Assembly: GCA_011620705.1 (NCBI GenBank)
Contig: WOYR01000098.1
Coordinates: forward strand, 1 to 17,583
From: Microbacteriaceae bacterium
Lineage (GTDB): Bacteria > Actinomycetota > Actinomycetes > Actinomycetales > Microbacteriaceae
DNA: 17,583 bases
Direction: 5' to 3'
Shown here: piece after piece, positions 1-7,463 of the stretch
Layout of the letters: each line of letters begins with the position of its first letter
Numbering within the stretch: the first letter of the stretch is position 1
The notes under the pieces: model-generated
Told to the model about the DNA's origin: nothing
Database searches by the model: none
What the model saw: the letters and a program-made list of their open reading frames with translations, nothing else
Program-made: the position numbers and the translations under genes

Positions 1-539
1 ACGATGGCCCAGTTGCCGATGAGGCACCGTCCGATCCGTGCCGGCAGCCGCCGTGCGATGCCGTACCAGGCGCGGGTCAGATTGGTGACAGCGACCCCGG
101 CGGCGGTCCTCGGGTCGGCGGAGATGGGGTTCAGCAGGATCAGGGCGGAAGCCGGGAAACCGTCGGCCAGCGCATGCGCCGCGATCATCGAGCCGAAGGA
201 GTGGCCGAGCACGATGGCGCCGGCCGGCACCTCTGCGGCAGCGACGAACGCCGTCATCCAGCGCTCATAGCCCGCGATCGAATGCGGTGCATCTGTCATG
301 GGGGTCGACGCGCCGAATCCGGGCAGATCCGGGGAGATGAAATGGATGCCGGGCAGCTGCGCGACCACAGCCTCCAGGCCGTGGTGATCGCCCCGGTAGC
401 CGTGCACGAGCAGGATGGTGTGCTCGGCATCCCGCGGGCCGTACTCCCAGTACCGCGTCGTGCTGCCGAGCACGGAGACCGCAGCCTCGCGGACGGGGAT
501 CCTGGCCAGCGCTGCGGCGTGCGGGGTGGGAACGGTCAT
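1..539 (-). CDS. Alpha/beta hydrolase, 3' end cut by the window edge
   Basis: The frame opens with ATG at 539 and is still open at base 1, giving 179 residues of a protein that continues outside the window. It shows the alpha/beta-hydrolase layout: a strand plus oxyanion-hole stretch LLVHGYRG near residues 43-50, the SPDLPGFGAST turn near 69-79, and a nucleophile elbow GHSFGS at 112-117 that makes Ser114 the likely nucleophile. The catalytic Asp and His would lie in the missing part. There is no signal peptide, so the enzyme is probably cytoplasmic. The substrate cannot be read from sequence; esterase, lactonase and haloalkane-type hydrolases share these motifs. The gene diverges from treS with only 44 bp between the starts. 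A TAnnnT element sits 8 nt before the ATG. The fold call is secure; the specific function is unknown. Confidence 0.85.
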   Translation of the reverse strand, partial: MTVPTPHAAALARIPVREAAVSVLGSTTRYWEYGPRDAEHTILLVHGYRGDHHGLEAVVAQLPGIHFISPDLPGFGASTPMTDAPHSIAGYERWMTAFVAAAEVPAGAIVLGHSFGSMIAAHALADGFPASALILLNPISADPRTAAGVAVTNLTRAWYGIARRLPARIGRCLIGNWAI

Positions 540-547
540 CGCTGTCG

Positions 548-553
548 ATCCTA
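548..553 (-). promoter_or_regulatory. Putative -10 element of the hydrolase gene
   Basis: TAGGAT reads on the minus strand, followed by 8 nt and then the hydrolase ATG. A start point about 7 nt downstream of the -10 would give an almost leaderless mRNA. No clear -35 is visible. The element lies about where the -35 of the divergent treS promoter should be, so the two promoters probably compete. Confidence 0.4.
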
Positions 554-571
554 GGCGCGGGCCGCTGCGGA

Positions 572-577
572 TAGGCT
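572..577 (+). promoter_or_regulatory. Putative -10 element of treS (leaderless arrangement)
   Basis: TAGGCT is followed by exactly 6 nt and then the treS GTG at 584. No Shine-Dalgarno sequence lies between them. This is the spacing expected when transcription starts on the first base of the start codon, as is common in actinobacteria. No -35 consensus is evident. Confidence 0.5.
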
Positions 578-583
578 CGAACC

Positions 584-2305
584 GTGACGTTCACCGCCCC
601 GATCACCCTTCCTGGCCTGACCCTGGATCCGCACTGGTACCGCCGATCCGTCTTCTACGAGGTGATGGTGCGGTCGTTCGTGGACAGCAACGGCGACGGC
701 TCCGGCGACCTCGGCGGTTTGATCTCCAAGCTGGACTACCTGCAGTGGCTCGGGGTCGACGCGCTCTGGATCCCGCCGATCTTCACGAGCCCATTGCGCG
801 ACGGCGGATACGACGTGTCTGACTACCGCACGATCCTGCCGGAGTTCGGCACGGTGGAGGAGTTCCGCGACCTGGTGACGAAGGCGCACGAGCGCAACAT
901 GCGCATCATCATCGACATGCCGCTCAACCACACCAGCGACCAGCACTACTGGTTCCAGCAGTCCCGCTCCGACCCGGAAGGGCCGTACGGGGACTTCTAC
1001 GTATGGAGCGACAGCGATCAGAAGTACCCGGAGATCCGGATCATCTTCACCGATACCCAGGACAGCAACTGGGCCTTCGACTCGGAGCGCCGGCAGTTCT
1101 ACTTCCACCGCTTCTTCAGCCACCAGCCGGATCTGAACTACGACAACCCCGCGGTGCACGACGCCGTGTTCGACATCATCCGGTTCTGGATGGACATGGG
1201 CGTCGACGGCTTCCGGCTCGACGCGGTCCCGTACCTGTACGAATCCGAGGGGGGCACCGGCGAGGGCGAGGCCCCGACCCACGAGTTCTTGAAGGCGGTG
1301 CGCCGGATGATGGACACCGAGTACCCGGGCCGCGTGGTGATCGCCGAGGCCAACCAGTGGCCGTCCGAGACGGTGCAGTTCATGGGCACCGAGGAGGAGC
1401 CGGAGTGCCACATGGCCTTCGACTTCCCGGCGATGCCGCGCATCTTCTACTCGCTGCGCTCGCAGTCGGCGCAGGAGTTGAACCGCGTGCTGTCCGAGAC
1501 CACCGAGACGCCGCCGGGGTCCGGCTGGGGCGTGTTCCTGCGCAACCACGACGAGCTCACCCTCGAGATGGTCAGCGAGGAGTACCGGCAGGCGATGTAC
1601 GGCTGGTACGCCTACGACCCGCGGATGCGCGTCAACGTCGGCATCCGCCGGCGCCTGGCGCCGTTGCTCGACAACTCGCGCGCGGAGCTGGAGCTCGCCC
1701 ACGCGCTGCTGTTCTCACTGCCCGGCTCGCCGTTCCTGTACTACGGCGACGAGATCGGGATGGGCGACAACATCTGGTTGCCGGACCGCGACGCCTCGCG
1801 CACCCCCATGCAGTGGACGCCCGACCGCAACGCCGGGTTCTCCACCGCCGACCCCGGCAAGCTCTACCTGCCGATCGTGCAGTCGCTGGTCTACAACTAC
1901 GCGCTCGTCAATGTCGAGTCGCAATTGGCGCAGTCCCGCTCGCTGCTGCACTGGGTGCGCAACGTCATCCACGTGCGCAAGGGGCACCCGACCTTCGGCC
2001 TCGGCAGCATCCGCGTGCTGCCAACCAACCACGAGTCGGTGCTCGCCTTCGTGCGCGAGTACGCCGGCACCGGCCAGCAGTTCGGCGACGCGCCGGAGCG
2101 GATCCTCTGCGTCTTCTCCTTCTCGCACAACCCGGTCGCGGTGAGGATCGAGGTCGGCGAACCGGGCTCCGCGCTCTACGACCTGTTCGGCGGCGGCGAG
2201 TTCCCGACGATCGGCGAGGACGGCACCGTGCAGCTCACCCTCGCGACCCAGAGCTTCTACTGGCTCCACGTCGGAGAGGTCCGCTACCAGCCGCCGAATT
2301 TCTGA
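584..2305 (+). CDS. treS: Trehalose synthase (maltose alpha-D-glucosyltransferase), GH13
   Basis: A 573-residue cytoplasmic enzyme that interconverts trehalose and maltose (EC 5.4.99.16). The N-terminal region (WYRRSVFYEVMVRSF, then DSNGDGSGDLGGL) is typical of TreS. The GH13 catalytic triad is visible: nucleophile Asp213 in DGFRLDAVPY, acid/base Glu255 in VIAEANQWP, and Asp323 in LRNHDELTLEM. DMPLNHTS at 111-118 is conserved region I. A C-terminal beta domain ends in a QSFYWLHV motif. The length matches the family (about 570-600). The start is GTG at 584, supported by the -10 element 6 nt upstream; no better start exists. In actinobacteria TreS supplies maltose to maltokinase (Pep2) and GlgE for alpha-glucan synthesis. 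No fused or adjacent maltokinase is seen here, unlike genomes where TreS is joined to or next to Pep2. Confidence 0.95.
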   Translation: MTFTAPITLPGLTLDPHWYRRSVFYEVMVRSFVDSNGDGSGDLGGLISKLDYLQWLGVDALWIPPIFTSPLRDGGYDVSDYRTILPEFGTVEEFRDLVTKAHERNMRIIIDMPLNHTSDQHYWFQQSRSDPEGPYGDFYVWSDSDQKYPEIRIIFTDTQDSNWAFDSERRQFYFHRFFSHQPDLNYDNPAVHDAVFDIIRFWMDMGVDGFRLDAVPYLYESEGGTGEGEAPTHEFLKAVRRMMDTEYPGRVVIAEANQWPSETVQFMGTEEEPECHMAFDFPAMPRIFYSLRSQSAQELNRVLSETTETPPGSGWGVFLRNHDELTLEMVSEEYRQAMYGWYAYDPRMRVNVGIRRRLAPLLDNSRAELELAHALLFSLPGSPFLYYGDEIGMGDNIWLPDRDASRTPMQWTPDRNAGFSTADPGKLYLPIVQSLVYNYALVNVESQLAQSRSLLHWVRNVIHVRKGHPTFGLGSIRVLPTNHESVLAFVREYAGTGQQFGDAPERILCVFSFSHNPVAVRIEVGEPGSALYDLFGGGEFPTIGEDGTVQLTLATQSFYWLHVGEVRYQPPNF

Positions 2306-2337
2306 CACCAGGGGTCATCGGCCCTCGCCTTCGTCCT

Positions 2338-2391
2338 CGCCGGGGGTTCATGACGGCCCGAGCGTCCTCCCGCAGCTTGTCGCCCCCGGCG
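2338..2391. repeat. 9-bp inverted repeat in the treS / exonuclease gap
   Basis: CGCCGGGGG at 2338-2346 and its exact complement CCCCCGGCG at 2383-2391 are separated by 36 nt. The right arm ends 2 nt before the -10 of the next gene. It could be a treS terminator (no T-tract) or an operator flanking the -35 region. In the 100-bp gap, nothing else stands out apart from the promoter. Confidence 0.35.
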
Positions 2392-2393
2392 GC

Positions 2394-2399
2394 TACGGT
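2394..2399 (+). promoter_or_regulatory. Putative -10 element of the exonuclease-Nudix gene (leaderless arrangement)
   Basis: TACGGT, then 6 nt, then ATG at 2406. This spacing favours the ATG over the in-frame GTG at 2400, which directly abuts the -10 and would lie upstream of the predicted transcription start. Confidence 0.5.
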
Positions 2400-2405
2400 G
2401 TGGAC

Positions 2406-3884
2406 ATGAACACCTGGGGCGACCGCCTCGGCGTCTTCGATCTGGAGACGACCGGCGTCGATGTGGACACCAGCCGGATCGTCTCGGCCTGCGTCGCATT
2501 GCTGGATGACGACGGCGTCGAGATCTCGCGGTGGAGCTGGCTCGCCGACCCGGGCATCGAGATCCCGGAGGGCGCGAGCGCCGTCCACGGCATCACCACC
2601 CAGCGCGCACGCACCGAGGGGCGCCCGGCGCCGATCGTCATCGCGGAGATCGCGCAGACCCTGCGGGTGCTCTTCGCCTCGGGCATCCCGGTCACCATCT
2701 ACAACGCGCCATACGATCTGAGCCTGCTCGACCGGGAGTGCCGGCGCTACGGGCTCGAACCGCTGGAGCACCCCATGCCGGTGATCGACCCCCTGGTGAT
2801 CGACAAGGCGGTGGATCGCTACCGCAAGGGCAAGCGCACCCTCGAGGTGACGGCGGAGCTGTACCAGGTGCCTCTCGATGACGCGCATGACGCGGGGGCG
2901 GATGCCATCGCCGCGGGGCGGGTCGCGCTGGCCCTGCAACGCCGCTACCCGGAGGAGCTGGATGTCGGCCTCGCCGATCTGCACGGCCGCCAGGAGGTCT
3001 GGTACGCCGAGCAGGCCGCGAGCTTCCAGGAGTACCTGCGCAGCAAGCACGGCGACGACAGCTACGTGGCCGATCTCGAATGGCCGCTCAAGCCTGCGGG
3101 AGCTCCGAGCACCTTCGTCGACACGCAGCCGATCCCTCCGCTGCCGCCGCGGCCGAGCGGCAATGTCCCGGTGCTGGACTTCTCGGGCATGGGAGCGCTG
3201 GCGATCGAATCGTCGCGAGACACCCCGGCTCCTGCGGCATCTGCGATACGGGAGTCACGGCAACGGTTCGATTCGGAGGCGTACCGCCTGGCCGCGCCGC
3301 CCTCTTCTCCCGCCGCGCGGGTCGAAGAGCCCTTCGTGGCATCGGACGACGCCGAAGCCGAGCCGGCATGGATCATCGAGCCCAGCACGGTCCCCTCCAG
3401 CTCGGTCGGCGAGCACGCCGAGCCGGAGCCGCCGCCCGCTGCAGGAGCGGCGGCCGGGGCGCCGCAGCCTGCCGTGCTGCGGATCGCCGCCGCCATCATC
3501 ACCGACCCCGAAGGACGCTGCCTGCTGGTGCGCAGAGCAGGCGCCTCCGCCTTCACGCAGGCGGGGGGCAAGCTGGAGCCCGGCGAGTCGGCGCTGGACG
3601 CCCTCGCCCGCGAGCTCCGCGAAGAGCTCGATCTCGAGCTGGACGAGTCCGCTGCCGAATATCTGGGCGTGTTCCGCGCGGAAGCGGCCGACGAGCCGAA
3701 CACGACGGTCTCCGCGGCCGTGTTCGCCCTCGAATCGAGTGCATCCTTCGAAGCTCACGGCGGGATCGAGCAGCTGCTCTGGCTCGACGGCCTCGACGGG
3801 ATCGCCGTCGAGCTCGCCCCGCTCACCCGTGACGAGCTGCTCCCGCTCTGGGCGTCGCGACGGGCCGGTGCGACCCTGTTCTGA
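2406..3884 (+). CDS. DnaQ-like DEDDh 3'-5' exonuclease fused to a Nudix hydrolase
   Basis: A 492-residue protein in one open frame. Residues about 8-180 are a DEDDh exonuclease: FDLETTG gives Asp12 and Glu14, YNAPYD gives Asp104, and HDAGADA gives His161 and Asp166. After a conserved tail ending near residue 230 comes a Pro/Ala/Ser/Glu-rich, probably disordered linker (about 231-355). Residues about 357-490 are a Nudix domain with box G388-x5-E394-x7-R402-E-L-R-E-E407; the usual Gly after the EE pair is Asp409. All metal-binding positions of both domains look intact, so both are probably active. The exonuclease half matches actinobacterial stand-alone exonucleases of about 230 residues, so the Nudix half looks like an added module. 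DNA or RNA end trimming plus nucleotide-pool hydrolysis is a plausible joint role but unproven. The start ATG at 2406 is chosen over GTG at 2400 because of the -10 spacing. Confidence 0.88.
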   Translation: MNTWGDRLGVFDLETTGVDVDTSRIVSACVALLDDDGVEISRWSWLADPGIEIPEGASAVHGITTQRARTEGRPAPIVIAEIAQTLRVLFASGIPVTIYNAPYDLSLLDRECRRYGLEPLEHPMPVIDPLVIDKAVDRYRKGKRTLEVTAELYQVPLDDAHDAGADAIAAGRVALALQRRYPEELDVGLADLHGRQEVWYAEQAASFQEYLRSKHGDDSYVADLEWPLKPAGAPSTFVDTQPIPPLPPRPSGNVPVLDFSGMGALAIESSRDTPAPAASAIRESRQRFDSEAYRLAAPPSSPAARVEEPFVASDDAEAEPAWIIEPSTVPSSSVGEHAEPEPPPAAGAAAGAPQPAVLRIAAAIITDPEGRCLLVRRAGASAFTQAGGKLEPGESALDALARELREELDLELDESAAEYLGVFRAEAADEPNTTVSAAVFALESSASFEAHGGIEQLLWLDGLDGIAVELAPLTRDELLPLWASRRAGATLF

Positions 3885-3901
3885 GCAGGTCGCCCGCGGC
3901 G

Positions 3902-4993
3902 CTAGTCGACGACCCCCGCGAGGATCGCATCCGATACCTTCGCGAGCTGCCGGATGCCGGGCCCGGACCGCGGCACCCGGTCCGTCAGGTAGGACACCAC
4001 CAGGTCCCGTTCCGGATCGGCCCAGGCCAGGCAGCAGTTGCTCCCGTTGTGCCCGAAGGCCAGCGGGCTGCTGAGGCGCCCCATCGGCCCGGTCCGCGAC
4101 CCCCAGCGCACCCCCCCGAGCTGGAATCCCGCAGACCACCGGATCGGCGCCCGCGCGAACACGTCCATCTGCCGCTCGTTCGAGGGCACCAGCGCGGTCG
4201 CGAGCGTCTCCGGCCTCAGCAGGCCGGGCCCGAGGCCTGCCCGGTCGTCGAGCAGCGCGCGGTAGAAGACGCCGATGTCCGCTGCGGTGGTCGAGATCCC
4301 CGCCGACGGGATGACGGCAGCCCGTGTGACCTGCCGGTTGAGCACGGACTGCGCGATCCCGCCACCGGGCCCGTCCACATGCACCGGGATGTGGCGCGGC
4401 CACTCCGCGTCCGGCAGCCCGACGAAGGTGTCGTGCAGGCCGAGCGGCTCCAGCAGCTGCTCGCGGAGCAGTTCCTCGACGGGACGGCCGGCCACGCGCT
4501 GCAGCAGCTCGCCGAGCAGGAAGCCGTAGATCAGGAACTGGTATGCGGGACCGCGATCCGGGTCGAGCTTCGGGGCGGCGCGCTCGATGCGCTCGACACT
4601 GCGCCGCCAGTTGGACATCGCAAGAGCGTCGCCCAGAGCAGAACCGGCTGTGGGCATCCCGGTGCGGTGCTGCAGCACCTGGCGGACGGTGATGTTCTGC
4701 TTGCCGTTGTCGCCGAACTCGGGCCAGTAGTCGGCGACGGGGGCGTCGAGCCGCAGCATCCCCCGCTCGACGTAGCGGAACACCAGGACTGCGATGAACG
4801 GCTTGCTGGCCGAGAACAACCAGAACAGCGCACCCGGGTCACAGCCCCATGCGGCATCGAGCGCCACCACGCCGTGCCGCTCCACCCGCAGCTGCCCGCG
4901 GTTGCTCCATGCGACCGACAGGGCGAGGGCGCGGTCGAGGGCGCTGCCCCCCATCCCGGCCGCTGCCGGATCCCGCTGACCGGCTTCGGACAC
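3902..4993 (-). CDS. Serine beta-lactamase-family hydrolase (class C / EstB-like)
   Basis: A 363-residue protein of the beta-lactamase/transpeptidase-like fold, which includes class C beta-lactamases, D,D-peptidases and esterases. The catalytic SxxK motif is SASK at 61-64 (Ser61, Lys64) within LFSASKPF. LQHRTGMP at 107-114 is the usual family loop. The YxN position is altered: the best match is Y151-Q-F in YQFLIYGFLLGEL. The third motif is HNG at 315-317. No signal peptide is visible, which argues for a cytoplasmic esterase or peptidase over an exported antibiotic-resistance enzyme. The start is GTG at 4993, supported by TAGCGT exactly 6 nt upstream. Its 3' end converges on the exonuclease-Nudix gene with only 17 nt between the stops and no hairpin there. 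Confidence 0.85.
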   Translation of the reverse strand: MSEAGQRDPAAAGMGGSALDRALALSVAWSNRGQLRVERHGVVALDAAWGCDPGALFWLFSASKPFIAVLVFRYVERGMLRLDAPVADYWPEFGDNGKQNITVRQVLQHRTGMPTAGSALGDALAMSNWRRSVERIERAAPKLDPDRGPAYQFLIYGFLLGELLQRVAGRPVEELLREQLLEPLGLHDTFVGLPDAEWPRHIPVHVDGPGGGIAQSVLNRQVTRAAVIPSAGISTTAADIGVFYRALLDDRAGLGPGLLRPETLATALVPSNERQMDVFARAPIRWSAGFQLGGVRWGSRTGPMGRLSSPLAFGHNGSNCCLAWADPERDLVVSYLTDRVPRSGPGIRQLAKVSDAILAGVVD

Positions 4994-4999
4994 CTCTTG

Positions 5000-5005
5000 A
5001 CGCTA
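5000..5005 (-). promoter_or_regulatory. Putative -10 element of the beta-lactamase-family gene (leaderless arrangement)
   Basis: TAGCGT on the minus strand is followed by 6 nt and GTG at 4993. No Shine-Dalgarno sequence fits between them. Confidence 0.5.
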
Positions 5006-5025
5006 GCAGCGCCTCGGGAACTGCG

Positions 5026-5041
5026 GGCGCCGCTGCGCGCC
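5026..5041 (-). terminator. Possible hairpin terminator of rpmE2
   Basis: On the minus strand a 5-bp stem GGCGC / GCGCC with a 6-nt loop starts 7 nt after the rpmE2 stop codon. No U-tract follows, and GC-rich inverted repeats of this size are common by chance at this composition, so support is weak. Confidence 0.3.
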
Positions 5042-5048
5042 GGTGCCG

Positions 5049-5297
5049 CTACTTGCCGAAGCTCTTGTAGCGCGAGTTGAACTTCTCGACGCGGCCCGCG
5101 CTGTCGAGGATGCGCTGCTTGCCCGTGTAGAAGGGGTGCGACGCCGAGGAGATCTCGACGTCGATGACCGGGTAGCTCTCGCCGTCCAACTCGATCGTCT
5201 TGTCGCTGGTCGCGGTGGAACGGGTCAGGAAGGTCTCACCGCTGGCCAGATCGCGGAACACGACGGCTGCGTACGCGGGGTGGATGTCGGACTTCAT
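5049..5297 (-). CDS. rpmE2: 50S ribosomal protein L31 type B
   Basis: An 82-residue protein starting MKSDIHPAY, with SHPFYTGKQR at about 53-62 and ending RYKSFGK. This is the type B L31, a protein of the large ribosomal subunit. It lacks the CxxC zinc-binding cysteines of type A L31. In several bacteria the zinc-free form replaces the zinc form under zinc limitation; in some actinobacteria it is the only L31. I see no obvious Zur-type operator upstream, so constitutive expression is plausible. A good Shine-Dalgarno GAGG lies 6 nt before the ATG, and the start is unambiguous. A separate promoter and a roughly 50-nt leader lie in the 78-bp gap to the upstream ABC gene. Confidence 0.97.
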   Translation of the reverse strand: MKSDIHPAYAAVVFRDLASGETFLTRSTATSDKTIELDGESYPVIDVEISSASHPFYTGKQRILDSAGRVEKFNSRYKSFGK

Positions 5298-5346
5298 GGT
5301 GAACCTCGGTCGGTGTGAGAAGAAGAGTTCGGGGGCCGAACGGCCA
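5298..5346 (-). ncRNA. Candidate structured 5' leader of rpmE2
   Basis: Between the predicted start point and the rpmE2 ATG the mRNA can form two mutually exclusive hairpins: GGCCG-UU-CGGCC (positions 5345-5334) and UUCGG-CCC-CCGAA (5340-5328). A third pairing, GAACUC (5330-5325) with GAGGUUC (5307-5301), would cover the GAGG ribosome-binding site. This layout suits an autoregulatory ribosomal-protein leader. L31 leaders have been described in bacteria, but I cannot test this one against a covariance model. Confidence 0.35.
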
Positions 5347-5353
5347 AGGATCG

Positions 5354-5359
5354 ACTTTA
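5354..5359 (-). promoter_or_regulatory. Putative -10 element of rpmE2
   Basis: TAAAGT on the minus strand, about 56 nt before the rpmE2 ATG. It is the most AT-rich hexamer in the gap. It lies directly downstream of the palindrome that ends the ABC gene. The -35 region is not recognisable. Confidence 0.4.
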
Positions 5360-5375
5360 GCAGAGAAGGGGGCCG

Positions 5376-6164
<789 letters not shown>

Positions 6165-6190
6165 GATGGGCTCCAGACTACGCGAGCCGA

Positions 6191-7387
6191 CTAGCCCAGG
6201 AGTTCCTGGTAGATCGCGCGCGTGCGGGCGGCGATGCTGTGCCAGCTGAATTCGTCGCGGGCGCGCCGCCGTCCCGCCTCCCCCATGAGCCGTGCGGCCG
6301 CGGGGTTCGAGACCACCTCGGTCAGTGTCGCCGCCAGCTCGGCGATGAACTTCTCCGGCTCGACGGGCGTTCCCGTTCCGTCGTCCAGCTGCTCGATCGG
6401 GACCAGCCGCCCGGTCAGGTGGTCGGCCACCACCTCGGGGATGCCGCCGGTGGCCGTCCCCACGACGGGCGCGCCGCAGGCCATGGCCTCCAGGTTCACG
6501 ATGCCGAGCGGCTCGTACACCGAAGGGCACACGAAGGTGGTCGCATTCGACAGCACCGCCGAGAGCTCGCGCTGACTGAGCAGGCGGTCGAGCCAGACCA
6601 CGCCGGAGCGCTCGGCCTGCAGCGCCTCGACGCCCGCCCGCACCTCGGCGAGGATCTCCGGCGTGTCGGGGGCGCCCGCGCAGAGAACGAGCTGCACCTC
6701 GGCGGGGAGCAGCTTGGCGGCCGCCAGCAGGTACGGCAGGCCCTTCTGGCGGGTGATGCGCCCGACGAAGACGACGCTGGGGCGATCGGGATCGATGCCG
6801 AGCTCGCGCACCAGCTCCGGCTCCTCGATGCGCTGCCAGCGCTCGAGGTCGATGCCGTTGTGCACCACCCGCACCCGGGCGGGGTCGATCGCGGGATAGC
6901 AGCGCAGGATGTCGGATGCCATCCCGGCGCTGACGGCGATCACGGCATCCGCTGCCTCGAAGGCGGTCTTCTCGATCGAGCTCGACACCCGGTAGCCGCC
7001 GCCGAGCTGCTCGGCCTTCCACGGGCGCAGCGGCTCCAGGCTGTGCGCCGTCACGACGTGCGGGACGCCGTGCAGCAGCTTCGCCAGATGGCCGGCGCCG
7101 TTCGCGTACCAGGTGTGCGAGTGCACGAGATCGGCGCCGCCGGCATCCTCGGCCATCTGAAGGTCGACGCCGAGCGTCGCGAGAGCTGGATTCGCGCTGA
7201 TCAACTGCGCCGGGACCTGATAGGAGAAGACCTCTGGCTCATCGCGCGGCATCCCGAAGGCGCGCACCACCACCTCCGTCGCCGGACTCCCTGCAGTGCG
7301 CAGCGCATTCACCAGTTCTGCGACATGCACTCCGGCTCCGCCGTACACCTCGGGCGGGTATTCGCGGCTCAGGATGTCGACTCGCAT
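6191..7387 (-). CDS. glgM: Alpha-maltose-1-phosphate synthase, GT4 (annotated in many genomes as glycogen synthase)
   Basis: A 398-residue GT-B glycosyltransferase of the actinobacterial 'GlgA' type. It opens with MRVDILSREYPPEVYGGAG and carries GRITRQKG (209-216) with Arg210 and Lys215 for phosphate binding, and the E-x7-E motif Glu292...Glu300 in YEPLGIVNLE. The mycobacterial relative (Rv1212c) joins ADP-glucose and glucose-1-phosphate into maltose-1-phosphate, the donor for GlgE. I infer the same activity here from family and from the divergent glgC partner, which is the mycobacterial arrangement. Bacterial GT5 GlgA proteins are longer (about 470-plus) and open with KTGGLADV-like motifs absent here. 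A -10 element lies 6 nt before the ATG at 7387, suggesting a leaderless mRNA. The ABC ATPase follows after 26 nt. Confidence 0.9.
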   Translation of the reverse strand: MRVDILSREYPPEVYGGAGVHVAELVNALRTAGSPATEVVVRAFGMPRDEPEVFSYQVPAQLISANPALATLGVDLQMAEDAGGADLVHSHTWYANGAGHLAKLLHGVPHVVTAHSLEPLRPWKAEQLGGGYRVSSSIEKTAFEAADAVIAVSAGMASDILRCYPAIDPARVRVVHNGIDLERWQRIEEPELVRELGIDPDRPSVVFVGRITRQKGLPYLLAAAKLLPAEVQLVLCAGAPDTPEILAEVRAGVEALQAERSGVVWLDRLLSQRELSAVLSNATTFVCPSVYEPLGIVNLEAMACGAPVVGTATGGIPEVVADHLTGRLVPIEQLDDGTGTPVEPEKFIAELAATLTEVVSNPAAARLMGEAGRRRARDEFSWHSIAARTRAIYQELLG

Positions 7388-7393
7388 TCTGCG

Positions 7394-7399
7394 ACGTTA
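7394..7399 (-). promoter_or_regulatory. Putative -10 element of glgM (leaderless arrangement)
   Basis: TAACGT on the minus strand, then 6 nt, then ATG at 7387. It faces away from the glgC promoter. The two -10 elements are 52 bp apart in a 76-bp intergenic gap that holds nothing else I recognise. Confidence 0.55.
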
Positions 7400-7451
7400 G
7401 CCCAGCCCGTCGGCCGCTCGCGCGTCCAGGCACGGCTCGTTTCCGCTGGCC

Positions 7452-7457
7452 TACTGT
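7452..7457 (+). promoter_or_regulatory. Putative -10 element of glgC (leaderless arrangement)
   Basis: TACTGT, then 6 nt, then ATG at 7464, with no Shine-Dalgarno sequence. It mirrors the glgM element on the other strand. Confidence 0.55.
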
Positions 7458-7463
7458 TGCCGT

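Noticed and set aside
551..1702. Long open frame opposite treS
   Set aside because: It is antisense to clear TreS catalytic motifs, and its Val/Arg/His-rich translation resembles no family. Such frames are a by-product of high GC.
5298..5375. Zur operator upstream of rpmE2
   Set aside because: I looked for an AT-rich TGAAAAT-like palindrome as in other actinobacterial Zur boxes and found none; the palindromes here are GC-rich.
6191..7387. Classical GT5 glycogen synthase GlgA
   Set aside because: The length (398), the N-terminal sequence and the E-x7-E motif fit the GT4 GlgM type. GT5 motifs are missing.
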